Assembly: GCA_002346435.1 (NCBI GenBank)
Contig: DDZT01000065.1
Coordinates: forward strand, 1 to 14,598
Reading direction: 5' to 3'
Origin: Anaerolineales bacterium UBA3001
Lineage (GTDB): Bacteria > Chloroflexota > Anaerolineae > Anaerolineales > UBA11657
Length of the DNA stretch: 14,598 bases
Numbering within the stretch: the first letter of the stretch is position 1; each line of letters starts with the position of its first letter. The position numbers and the translations under genes are program-made. Positions 7,908 through 14,598 of this stretch are shown in pieces. The notes beneath the pieces were generated by a model. The model did not search any database. It worked only from the letters and a program-made list of their open reading frames with translations, and was not told the origin of the DNA.

Positions 7908-8702
7908 TTAGGTGCTTTCGCCAAGTATATAGGTAGGATTACAGCCTGATTTAGCGTAATAAGTACCTGAACTATCTGTCATAGGACGTTGACAAATACA
8001 AGCGTATCTGTGCTGAGCTAGCCTTCTATCTGATGCTCGATAACAAAGCGAATCGTATATATCTTTGAAACCCACCATGTTTAGCCAGGTTTTAATAGCA
8101 CCCCTAGTTGGCAAATGTGTGATCGTACCAGTATCATTGTAAGTGTCAGGATAATGGATCTGTACGAAGTTACCGCTTCTAAGCTGACGTGAATCTCTAA
8201 GAGTAGCACTTTCAAGAACCAAGTATCCACCTGGACTTAATAAATTATATAGCTTTCTAAGAAACCGCAGCTGCTCCGCATTGTGATAAAGCACTCCAGT
8301 ACACCAGACAAGATCAAATTTACCCAAAGACACAAAATCTTCCCTGGACATGTACATAATGTTGGCCTCAACAAATTTGTATGGGCACACAATTTTGTGA
8401 AGCCATCTTTCTATTGAATACCGTTTCTCGGGTAAATCAACTAACACCAATTCTTCTGGCTTAAGCGCCGCTAACCTATAACTATCTAGTCCATCCTTCG
8501 GTCCAATCTCAAGAAACCTACCACTTTCAAAATAATCATTTCCCACAAGTGACGTAAGCTCTGAAAATAACTCGCTGCGATACAGCATAGGCTCCATTTT
8601 ATGGCTAACACCATATATCTTGCGCAAAAATGCTTTGACTATGTTTAGATTGAATTTCAAGTATGTTTCCAGTCGACTAATTGATGACAGCACCAGTGAC
8701 AA
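7908..8702 (-). CDS. Class I SAM-dependent methyltransferase
   Basis: A 264-residue methyltransferase. Motif I is RFLEIGPKDG at 62-71, with LVLVDLPEK at 85-93 giving D89 after strand 2. FDLVWCTGVLYHNAEQL at 129-145 is the strand-4 region common in Methyltransf_11/23-like enzymes, and LLSPGGYLVLES at 154-165 is the strand-5 region. Residues 1-35 are amphipathic and may form a cap helix or membrane contact; the last 25 residues are a short tail outside the core. The start is given as TTG at 8702: a TAA stands directly before it in frame, and the next ATG (8597) would remove 35 well-formed residues. A GTG at 8693 is also possible, and no strong ribosome site separates the two. The stop of the preceding GT4 gene is ten bases upstream. 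A sugar O-methyl or chain-capping role is suggested only by context; the substrate is unknown. Confidence 0.85.
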   Translation of the reverse strand: MSLVLSSISRLETYLKFNLNIVKAFLRKIYGVSHKMEPMLYRSELFSELTSLVGNDYFESGRFLEIGPKDGLDSYRLAALKPEELVLVDLPEKRYSIERWLHKIVCPYKFVEANIMYMSREDFVSLGKFDLVWCTGVLYHNAEQLRFLRKLYNLLSPGGYLVLESATLRDSRQLRSGNFVQIHYPDTYNDTGTITHLPTRGAIKTWLNMVGFKDIYDSLCYRASDRRLAQHRYACICQRPMTDSSGTYYAKSGCNPTYILGEST

Positions 8703-8712
8703 TTATGCAAGC

Positions 8713-9672
8713 TCAATTATCATTCAATGTTTTCAAACCCATTACTCTCATATACGCATGTCCAACCTCTGACAAAGTTGGCACCTTGATAGAATTTTGT
8801 ACTTGTTGGTAATTATCAACTAAATTGTCAATCAAACCGAGTATGTCCTTCTTATCATCAAATAGATATCCTGCCTCACCTATCAGCTCGGGATGCCCCC
8901 CACTTAGTGCACCGATTACAGGCAATCCACAAGACAGTGCTTCTATTAGTGCGTTTGAACATGGATCATTTATGCTGGCAGTAACGAAAATATCATGCTC
9001 TCGTAATATGTCTGCAAGATTGACGGAATCCACGGGAGATATCATAGTGATGTGCTTAAACTGAATCGGTGATCTGCCTACAAAAGTGTAGTCGAATCGA
9101 TCCCAATCTAAATTCTCTTCCAACCATCGGTAGACCGATGCACCTTTATTTATATTGTCAGACCAACTAGTTGAAATTAGCTTTATCTTACCCAATTTAC
9201 TAGAAAAATCTTTTTTCGACGGATAAAATATTGTTGGGTCCACTGAATTCTTGATAACCGTTGGCCGCCGAAATTGCAGACCCAAATCAATGTGAGCATC
9301 TAGACTATATTGCGATTGGAAAATAGTAGCATCAGCTATGCTTTGGTTGATTTTCCAAATTTCGCTATCCACACCTCGCTCGTCACCTCGATATTTATCT
9401 ATCGGACCATCAACTCTGTGAATCATAAGAGTGTTGTCAAGATTTTTACTAGCAAGCAATTTTCGTGAGTCAAAATTGAAACTATTAAACAGACAAACCT
9501 CTGTAGAATCCGACAACTTATTTCGCTCGATCTTATATCTATTCCTTTCAAATTCTGAAGTTAAAGCCAACATGAACTGATTCCCACCTCCATAAGGAGG
9601 ACGATGGAAATCGTGGAATACAGAAATGCTAGGTGTCGGTTTGGATGGGGTCTTAAATATATTTTTCAACAT
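8713..9672 (-). CDS. GT4 glycosyltransferase (RVDG subfamily, paralog of 5271-6383)
   Basis: A 319-residue GT4-type enzyme, rather short for the family. RPPYGGGNQF at 24-33 is the glycine loop. IHRVDGP at 84-90 and ATIFQSQYS at 115-123 are marks of the subfamily that often precede an N-S/G-V-D linker, here VIKNSVDPTIFYP at 139-151. DPCSNALIEALSCGLPVIG at 236-254 is the active-site element, with D236 in place of the first Glu and E244 as the second. The donor-binding strand reads LISTSWSDNINKG at 165-177 (K176). Start ATG 9672 is the only plausible start after an in-frame TAG, but no Shine-Dalgarno precedes it, and an 86-base gap separates it from the gene upstream, the longest gap in the window. 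Cytoplasmic, nucleotide-sugar dependent transfer is expected from the family; the linkage cannot be predicted. Confidence 0.9.
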   Translation of the reverse strand: MLKNIFKTPSKPTPSISVFHDFHRPPYGGGNQFMLALTSEFERNRYKIERNKLSDSTEVCLFNSFNFDSRKLLASKNLDNTLMIHRVDGPIDKYRGDERGVDSEIWKINQSIADATIFQSQYSLDAHIDLGLQFRRPTVIKNSVDPTIFYPSKKDFSSKLGKIKLISTSWSDNINKGASVYRWLEENLDWDRFDYTFVGRSPIQFKHITMISPVDSVNLADILREHDIFVTASINDPCSNALIEALSCGLPVIGALSGGHPELIGEAGYLFDDKKDILGLIDNLVDNYQQVQNSIKVPTLSEVGHAYMRVMGLKTLNDN

Positions 9673-9758
9673 TACGGAAGAATTAGATGTGAGAAGTAAA
9701 TTCTACGACTGAAGCCATTTATTCACTTGTATTTGATATGTTGTAGGATAAATCTAGT

Positions 9759-10859
9759 TCACCCGGACGCCAAATCTATAATATGTTGCTGCAAATCACT
9801 GGCAAGTAAGCGTACATTATAACGACTCTCAATTAGTCGCCGTGCATTAGCGCCGACTTCTTCAACCTCTTCTGGATTAGCGCACAAGTGAGATATAGTC
9901 TCCCTTAAATTATGTACGTCTCCTGGATTTACAAGATAACATGTCTCCTTATGACGCATATACTGAGGTTCCCAAAGACCCTGTGTATGAGTAATAATTA
10001 CGGCACGTCCGCAAGCCATTGCTTGCAGAGCCACACTCTGTCCAGAAGGCTGGTCAACATCATGAAGTGGTACCACCACAAAACGTGCGCCACGATAAAT
10101 ATTTCTTAGCTCTAAGAAGGAATGCTCGCTGCTTACTTGCACATTTGAAGCTAACAGATTGTCAGGGATTCTTTGTCTAGAAATAATTCTCACAAATTGA
10201 TCATCAATTGCATTCAGTAAAGTAGGATAATCACGTGCGGAATCAGTACCAACACTAAGAATATACTCATCATGCTTCTCGACTGAATGAGGTGTCCAAA
10301 ATTGATCATCAACTCCAAATTGCAAAACAAACACATGTTCGGAGTGTATATTCAACTCTTGTATTACAGGTAATGCAGCACCTTCTCCCAACACTATCAC
10401 CCTTTCAATTGATTGTAGAAATAGAGAATATATATATCTAACAGCCCACCCAATCAATGAACCTTTTCTAGCATACAAACGATGCGCTAAACCCTGACTT
10501 ATGTAAACAACCGGTGTATTTATTAATTTCAACCATTTGAGTAAGGCAAGTGGCAGCCCACATGTATCCACCGTGGAGACTACTACGTCAGAGCTTACTA
10601 TCTTGTTCCAATGAATAATGACTATATGTAATGAAAAACCTATCCCAACTATCCGACTAATGATGCTCTCAAAAGGATAACATAAACGCCTCGTCCAACC
10701 ATGTGACTTGTCATCACCCTCCCCAAAATCACTTGCAATCTTATCAGTTTCCAGCAATGGAAAACCATACAAGAAATCAATCGGACCTTCTCCTTGTTTC
10801 CATTTTTGTAACTGATCTGCTCGATCGCGTCTAAACAAAAAAAAGCAATTTATCGCCAA
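9759..10859 (-). CDS. GT4-like glycosyltransferase with altered E-x7-E element
   Basis: A 366-residue GT-B protein. Strand DVVVSTVDTCGLPLALL at 91-107 and PVVYISQGLAHRL at 116-128 belong to the N-terminal domain, VLQFGVDDQFWTP at 178-190 is the linker, and YILSVGTDSARDYPTLLNAI at 199-218 opens the nucleotide-binding domain. The active-site stretch is PSGQSVALQAMACGRAVI at 271-288: Gln279 stands where GT4 enzymes have the second Glu, and no acidic residue lies exactly eight before it. Such S-G-Q variants exist among GT4-like enzymes, so activity is still plausible. The start is uncertain. TTG at 10859, three bases after the upstream stop, keeps the frame; an ATG at 10866 that overlaps the upstream TGA (ATGA) is one frame off and reaches a stop just after a run of eight T. 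AAGGA lies ten bases before the TTG. Confidence 0.86.
   Translation of the reverse strand: MAINCFFLFRRDRADQLQKWKQGEGPIDFLYGFPLLETDKIASDFGEGDDKSHGWTRRLCYPFESIISRIVGIGFSLHIVIIHWNKIVSSDVVVSTVDTCGLPLALLKWLKLINTPVVYISQGLAHRLYARKGSLIGWAVRYIYSLFLQSIERVIVLGEGAALPVIQELNIHSEHVFVLQFGVDDQFWTPHSVEKHDEYILSVGTDSARDYPTLLNAIDDQFVRIISRQRIPDNLLASNVQVSSEHSFLELRNIYRGARFVVVPLHDVDQPSGQSVALQAMACGRAVIITHTQGLWEPQYMRHKETCYLVNPGDVHNLRETISHLCANPEEVEEVGANARRLIESRYNVRLLASDLQQHIIDLASG
10837..10844 (-). other. T8 homopolymer at the start of the GT4-like gene
   Basis: On the coding (minus) strand eight T residues lie five codons inside the gene at 9759-10859. One T fewer would join the ATGA-coupled ATG at 10866 to the glycosyltransferase frame, giving an N-terminus beginning MSFGDKLLFLFRR. 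This marks a possible site of transcriptional slippage, phase variation or a sequencing error. Confidence 0.4.
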
Positions 10860-10862
10860 AAC

Positions 10863-11744
10863 TCATGCATCCTTATGTTCTACTGGCCTATATTCTGGAC
10901 TCAGATAAGATCTCTGGTTTTCACCGTTGTGTCTCCAGAGATATAAAGGCAGACTAACCGATATACTATCACCCACAATTGCTGCGACATTAAAGTTGAA
11001 ATCGCGATCCGCCCCACGACCCCGACGTGAAGGCCATACACGGTGCGTAAGAGGACGAAACGATATTTTCCGAGCAATTTCTGCTTTTATCATGGTACTA
11101 TTGCCAGCACCCGGATAAGGAGTGCTGATATCACCAAAGAACAGTCTGTTAATTACTCTATATGTTCTGGTATTGTGTGATACACGATTATGAAGCCAAC
11201 CCAAACAAGATGGGATTATGCCCTTGCACCTTCTAGCAAGATCAATTATCTCGACCGAATTAGTAACAAGATGTTCCTCAGCGCAACTAGCTAGAATAGC
11301 ATCCACATCAAGATATTTTCCTAGATGTTCAGGAACATATTTTTGCCAATCAATACACACATGTGAAGATTTGTACCTTGTAGCAAAATCATGTTGTACA
11401 TCAAGCCGATTAAGTAAAGATGCATCATCAGCATCCTGAAAAGTTATCCAATCTCCCGAAGATCTTTCCATACCAAAATTACGTGCGGACCACCCAGCAT
11501 TCACGTTTAACCTATCAATATTGTATCTGTTTGGATCATCATAAGGCATCTCGAATACTTGTACATGCTCATTGTCTGACGCAAACACGCTGGCAATTTG
11601 AAATGTGTTGTCCTCGCTGTTATCATCAACGACAATAAGTTCTAAATTTGAATAAGTTTGGTGTAAAATAGACTCAATAGCATCAGTAATAGTTAAAGAC
11701 GCATTACGAGCAGGCATCACAACTGAAATGGCATCTAGACTCAT
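10863..11744 (-). CDS. GT2 family glycosyltransferase
   Basis: A 293-residue GT-A fold enzyme of the GT2 family. ISVVMPARNASLTITDAI at 6-23 is the N-terminal nucleotide-binding strand and helix, LIVVDDNSEDNT at 36-47 holds the donor-binding D40/D41, and WITFQDADDASL at 99-110 holds the metal-binding D-x-D (D104, D106). AGWSARNFGMERSSGD at 83-98 is the usual helix before it. The C-terminal part contains a RRGRGADRDFNF segment near 240-251, a likely site of the catalytic acid. Inverting transfer from a nucleotide-sugar in the cytoplasm is expected. ATG 11744 is preceded directly by an in-frame TAG, so it is the first possible start; the ribosome site is weak. A 27-base gap separates it from the preceding GT2 gene. 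It differs clearly from that GT2 neighbour, so the pair is not a recent duplication. Confidence 0.92.
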   Translation of the reverse strand: MSLDAISVVMPARNASLTITDAIESILHQTYSNLELIVVDDNSEDNTFQIASVFASDNEHVQVFEMPYDDPNRYNIDRLNVNAGWSARNFGMERSSGDWITFQDADDASLLNRLDVQHDFATRYKSSHVCIDWQKYVPEHLGKYLDVDAILASCAEEHLVTNSVEIIDLARRCKGIIPSCLGWLHNRVSHNTRTYRVINRLFFGDISTPYPGAGNSTMIKAEIARKISFRPLTHRVWPSRRGRGADRDFNFNVAAIVGDSISVSLPLYLWRHNGENQRSYLSPEYRPVEHKDA

Positions 11745-11771
11745 CTATTACGCCAAGTCATCAGTACTATT

Positions 11772-12647
11772 TCACCATTCTGAATAAATACGCCATTTTG
11801 AATGCATAGGCATATACGTAATTGACTTATATGCAAAATTTGCATCACCAAAAATACTACCCAGTATGTTTGTCAAGCGTGGACTTCCAATTGTACGCAA
11901 TATCCATTTGAAGATACGGTAATGTAAACACTTCCTCAGTATAGATTTAGGAATATTGGCTCTTAAATTACCGATAGATTTGTCAGTAGCATCGGAGTAA
12001 TCCTGTGATTTTCGTATACTTGTACTAGTAGGAACTTTTCTATAGGCACCAATTGGACAATCTACATGAAAATGCTGTGCGTGCAAGAAAAACCGGCTCC
12101 AAAGATCAGCATCGAATGCAAACTGAACATTTTCGTCTAGACATCCACCTGCAACATCCCAGAGACTCCGTCGCCAGAACGTAGATTCCTGCTGTATAAC
12201 TGCCCAATCACCAACCAGGTAATCATACAAATTTTTGTTATATTTTCTAGAACGTATGTATCTATCTTCTATATCGATAGTTGTTGCTACTCCTGTTACC
12301 CAATCAACTTCCGGAAATTGAGTAAAGATCTCTGCAATTACAAATAGGCTGTTAGGGATCAACAAATCGTCACTATTTAGCCATCCCATAATGTCCCCAC
12401 TAGAGAGCGAAAAGCCTTTGTTTATTGCCGGAGCTGGACCAGAACGGTAACCAGGCCAGGTCTCATAATGATACAAATCATGTTGGTATTGCCGTATAAC
12501 GGAATCGCTATCATCAGTACTACCATCGTTGATGACTACATACTCCAGGTTAGGATAATTCTGTGATAAGACAGATCTGATAGTCTTACCAACAAATTTT
12601 GCATGATTGTAACACGGTGTTACTATTGAAATAGAAGGATAGTCCAC
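11772..12647 (-). CDS. GT2 family glycosyltransferase
   Basis: A 291-residue GT-A fold, GT2 family enzyme. SISIVTPCYNHAKFVGKTI at 5-23 is the N-terminal strand-helix, YVVINDGSTDDS at 36-47 is the donor-binding region, and IMGWLNSDDLLIP at 86-98 holds the metal site (N-S-D-D, D93/D94). VIQQESTFWRRSLW near 150-163 and FAFDADLWSRF near 176-186 are features of the family branch found in O-antigen and exopolysaccharide loci, the second being the likely catalytic-acid helix. The C-terminal 80 residues are basic and contain no clear membrane helix. The start is GTG at 12647: a TAG lies in frame four codons upstream and there is no nearby ATG in frame. The preceding gene ends 14 bases upstream. A cytoplasmic inverting sugar transferase is expected; substrate unknown. 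Confidence 0.92.
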   Translation of the reverse strand: MDYPSISIVTPCYNHAKFVGKTIRSVLSQNYPNLEYVVINDGSTDDSDSVIRQYQHDLYHYETWPGYRSGPAPAINKGFSLSSGDIMGWLNSDDLLIPNSLFVIAEIFTQFPEVDWVTGVATTIDIEDRYIRSRKYNKNLYDYLVGDWAVIQQESTFWRRSLWDVAGGCLDENVQFAFDADLWSRFFLHAQHFHVDCPIGAYRKVPTSTSIRKSQDYSDATDKSIGNLRANIPKSILRKCLHYRIFKWILRTIGSPRLTNILGSIFGDANFAYKSITYMPMHSKWRIYSEW

Positions 12648-12661
12648 TGTTCTTTTCTAGA

Positions 12662-13669
12662 TTATATAGATAATAAATTACAGAGTTCTAACCAGGTTTT
12701 CTCTCTGTCAAAAATACGCACGGACTCGAATGCCGAACGTGCCTTTCTCTCTAGTTGTTGATCGTTTGCGGAAAGCGCCAAAGTCACCTGCTCTAAAAGT
12801 GACCCGAGATTTAAGTCTTCAGCCAAATAACAATTGTCTTGATTCATCCATTCTAAACCACCCCCCATAGGTGCCCCAACTACAGCACACCCGCACAAAG
12901 CTGCTTCGAATGGAGGAGTTGGAAAACCCAGTAGGCGCGATGAAGGAACCTTCCAATAATTGTTTTCTTTACCAAACAATCTGTATTGCGCCCGCTGCCA
13001 CAACGGTGTGGAACGCACTCCTTGGTCAACGCTGACAAACAATCTGTGACTATGCAACAAATCGTACCATGTGTTCTCACTATAGCCCGGATATGCGATA
13101 GTAACAGTAGTACTACTAATCTTCGGCAACATTTTTAGGATTCTCCAAGCTCCCCTCGCCCACAACAATAATATGCCTTTTCTATCCTTATAATCTAACG
13201 ATCTAGAATATAATTTATCTGGATTGTCGGGAGAAAACAACTGAAGCACACTAGATTCAACACCATATCTAGATTTAATGTAGTCAGAGCAAGCAGTACT
13301 TACATTCCAGTAGTCCGTATAACACGAGTCATCAGAATAAACTTGCTCTCCTTTATAACCTTTTCCTATAGGTATTGAACATCCATGATGCCAAAATATT
13401 TTACGGTGTGCAGGAGCAATCCGAGTACTATTATAAATTTCATCTAATTGCCAACCATCGATAATTACATCATCACTACTACACATTTCTAACATCTTAC
13501 TTGCATCAATCACTGGTGCCGGTTGATTGAGAAAATCTGATTGAATAGGTTCTTGTGGTAGAACCATGTAGCTAGTTATCCCCTTGTCATTGAACAAATT
13601 TACAAACAAGTTCAAATACTTAGTTCCACCGCTTGGTCGATTATGAGGAGCAGAAATGAAAACTCGCAT
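12662..13669 (-). CDS. Divergent GT4-like glycosyltransferase
   Basis: About 335 residues with a GT-B outline. MRVFISAPHNRPSGGTKYLN at the start is a typical first strand followed by an acceptor-side SGG loop. DVIIDGWQ near 67-74 and KIFWHHGCSIP near 90-100 fit the N-terminal domain. The C-terminal domain has GILLLWARGAWRIL at about 165-178 and FPTPPFEAALCGCAVVGAPMGG at about 249-270, where the Glu of FEAALCG matches the second Glu of the GT4 element but no first Glu is present. The closest named family I can offer is GT4-like; specificity is not readable. I prefer ATG 13669 because it begins directly at the first strand and has GGA six bases upstream, leaving two bases after the Wzt stop. 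ATG 13690 would add seven residues and overlap the Wzt gene by 19 bases. Position next to the ABC ATPase suggests an early role in the pathway or simply operon order. Confidence 0.82.
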   Translation of the reverse strand: MRVFISAPHNRPSGGTKYLNLFVNLFNDKGITSYMVLPQEPIQSDFLNQPAPVIDASKMLEMCSSDDVIIDGWQLDEIYNSTRIAPAHRKIFWHHGCSIPIGKGYKGEQVYSDDSCYTDYWNVSTACSDYIKSRYGVESSVLQLFSPDNPDKLYSRSLDYKDRKGILLLWARGAWRILKMLPKISSTTVTIAYPGYSENTWYDLLHSHRLFVSVDQGVRSTPLWQRAQYRLFGKENNYWKVPSSRLLGFPTPPFEAALCGCAVVGAPMGGGLEWMNQDNCYLAEDLNLGSLLEQVTLALSANDQQLERKARSAFESVRIFDREKTWLELCNLLSI

Positions 13670-13671
13670 AT

Positions 13672-14598
13672 CTAATCCGACCTCTTCCATTCCAGTACAG
13701 GTGCAATCACTCCACGACGCAGTTTGAAGAAAAAAGGCGATCTAGAGTGATCAAATTCCACATCAAAACTTAGTTCGGGAGTTCCATTAAGAATCCACTT
13801 AATATCTTGCTGTAACACGCATAATCGAACTACGTAACTACCTCCATTCAACATGCCTGCAGGAATAACGCATTCTAAACGGTTATATCCTAGTTGAATC
13901 GTTGGCCACCTCTCGGGGATATCATCATAATGATATGATCTGTAGACCATCGAACCATCGGCCGAAAACAAATCATAACCAACTCCAATTTCATGTATTA
14001 ATTTATCAAGCTCAAATTCAACCTGAATCCTAATAGGTTCCGACGTTCGAAAAGCTTGCGCGGTATTGCCACCTGAATCTAAGATGCGCAATCCCAGCAA
14101 CCTAAATCCTGAATCTCCTGGCTGTGTATCCTTATTGTCCCAAACTTTTTCGGCTAGCTGTCGCTGTGAACCACCGGTCAAATAATTTCTGATAATTTGT
14201 TGCGTAGGACCATCGTCAATTATTCGACCTTTATCGATATGAATAGTGCGATCACATAAGTTTCTGATAGCCTGCATCACATGACTAACAAATATAACAG
14301 TACGGCCTTCACTAGCCACGTCTTGCATCTTACCTATACATTTACTTTGGAAACCCGCGTCACCCACTGACAGAACTTCATCCACTAACAAGATCTCAGG
14401 ATCTAAGTGAGCTGCAACAGAGAATGCTAGACGAACGCTCATACCACTAGAATACCGTTTTACTGGAGTATCAATAAATTTAGCCACTCCTGAAAATTCT
14501 ACAATTTCATCAAACTTGCGATCGATTTCAGTTTTGCTCATGCCCAAAATAGTGCCGTTCAGATACACATTTTCACGACCAGTAAGTTCTGGATGAAA
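13672..14598 (-). CDS. wzt: ABC transporter ATPase of polysaccharide export, Wzt type, with C-terminal glycan-binding domain (partial)
   Basis: 308 residues are visible; the N-terminus, with Walker A, lies beyond the right edge. The frame is open to the edge and begins FHPELTGRENVYLNG, a stretch typical of the region after the Q-loop in Wzt/TagH-type ATPases. The ABC signature is RYSSGMSVRLA at 48-58, Walker B is EILLVDEVLSVGD at 68-80, and the switch His is in FVSHVMQAI at 103-111. After a linker (about 140-160) comes a beta-rich domain of about 145 residues ending GVIAPVLEWK at 296-305, the usual end of the Wzt C-terminal domain (Wzt_C). In characterised O8/O9a-type systems this domain binds the modified end of the finished O-chain and couples it to export. 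It would pair with a Wzm permease, expected upstream outside the window. The protein should lie on the cytoplasmic face of the inner membrane. A GTG at 14568 is internal, not the true start. Confidence 0.95.
   Translation of the reverse strand, partial: FHPELTGRENVYLNGTILGMSKTEIDRKFDEIVEFSGVAKFIDTPVKRYSSGMSVRLAFSVAAHLDPEILLVDEVLSVGDAGFQSKCIGKMQDVASEGRTVIFVSHVMQAIRNLCDRTIHIDKGRIIDDGPTQQIIRNYLTGGSQRQLAEKVWDNKDTQPGDSGFRLLGLRILDSGGNTAQAFRTSEPIRIQVEFELDKLIHEIGVGYDLFSADGSMVYRSYHYDDIPERWPTIQLGYNRLECVIPAGMLNGGSYVVRLCVLQQDIKWILNGTPELSFDVEFDHSRSPFFFKLRRGVIAPVLEWKRSD

Noticed and set aside
9683..9718. An 11-codon open frame in the 86-base gap on the minus strand
   Set aside because: It is too short, has no ribosome site, and such a frame is expected by chance in AT-rich DNA.
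12880..13080. A 66-codon minus-strand frame inside the gene at 12662-13669
   Set aside because: It is an alternative frame of the GT4-like gene, Cys- and His-rich by chance, with no start signal.
14566..14568. GTG at 14568 as the start of the Wzt-like gene
   Set aside because: The frame stays open to the window edge and the upstream codons encode the conserved FHPELTGREN stretch; Walker A must lie further upstream.
1..14598. Mobile elements, CRISPR arrays, tRNA or rRNA genes
   Set aside because: I saw no transposase, integrase or terminal inverted repeats, no regularly spaced repeats and no structured RNA gene sequence; the DNA is almost entirely coding.

Overview
The window is one tightly packed block of 14 protein genes, all on the minus strand, read from the right edge (about 14598) to the left edge (1). 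It is part of a surface polysaccharide (O-antigen or similar glycan) biosynthesis and export locus. Both end genes run off the window: an ABC-exporter ATPase of the Wzt type at the right has lost its Walker A half, and a GT4 glycosyltransferase at the left has lost its C-terminus. I see no rRNA, tRNA, CRISPR array, insertion sequence or phage gene, and no convincing promoter or terminator.

Organism: Wzt with a C-terminal glycan-binding domain, cytoplasmic glycosyltransferases and a membrane-anchored SGNH hydrolase point to a bacterium that exports a polymer by the ABC-transporter route, most simply one with an outer membrane. The DNA is AT-leaning (spot counts of single 60-base lines run from about one third to just under one half G+C). 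At least four genes appear to start with GTG or TTG, and many junctions have weak or absent Shine-Dalgarno sequences. I cannot name the phylum with confidence.

Order in the direction of transcription: Wzt-like ATPase (13672-14598), GT4-like transferase (12662-13669), two GT2 transferases (11772-12647, 10863-11744), GT4 transferase (9759-10859), an 86-base gap, GT4 transferase (8713-9672), SAM methyltransferase (7908-8702), a 36-base gap holding a perfect inverted repeat, a polytopic GT-C transferase (6399-7871), GT4 transferase (5271-6383), membrane-anchored SGNH hydrolase (4127-5284), second SAM methyltransferase (3178-4113), GT4 transferase (2045-3178), CgeB-like transferase (986-2038) and a partial GT4 transferase (1-971). 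Most junctions are overlaps or gaps of under 30 bases, so an operon with translational coupling is likely.

How the genes may work together (inference): the soluble GT2, GT4 and CgeB-like enzymes would build a heteropolymer on an undecaprenyl carrier in the cytoplasm. One methyltransferase may cap or decorate it. The Wzt C-terminal domain would recognise the finished chain and drive export with a permease (Wzm) expected beyond the right edge. The GT-C enzyme and the SGNH protein both act, by family knowledge, on the outer face of the inner membrane, so they could add a side branch and edit acyl groups after export. Ten glycosyltransferases with two methyltransferases suggest a long, strain-specific repeat unit.
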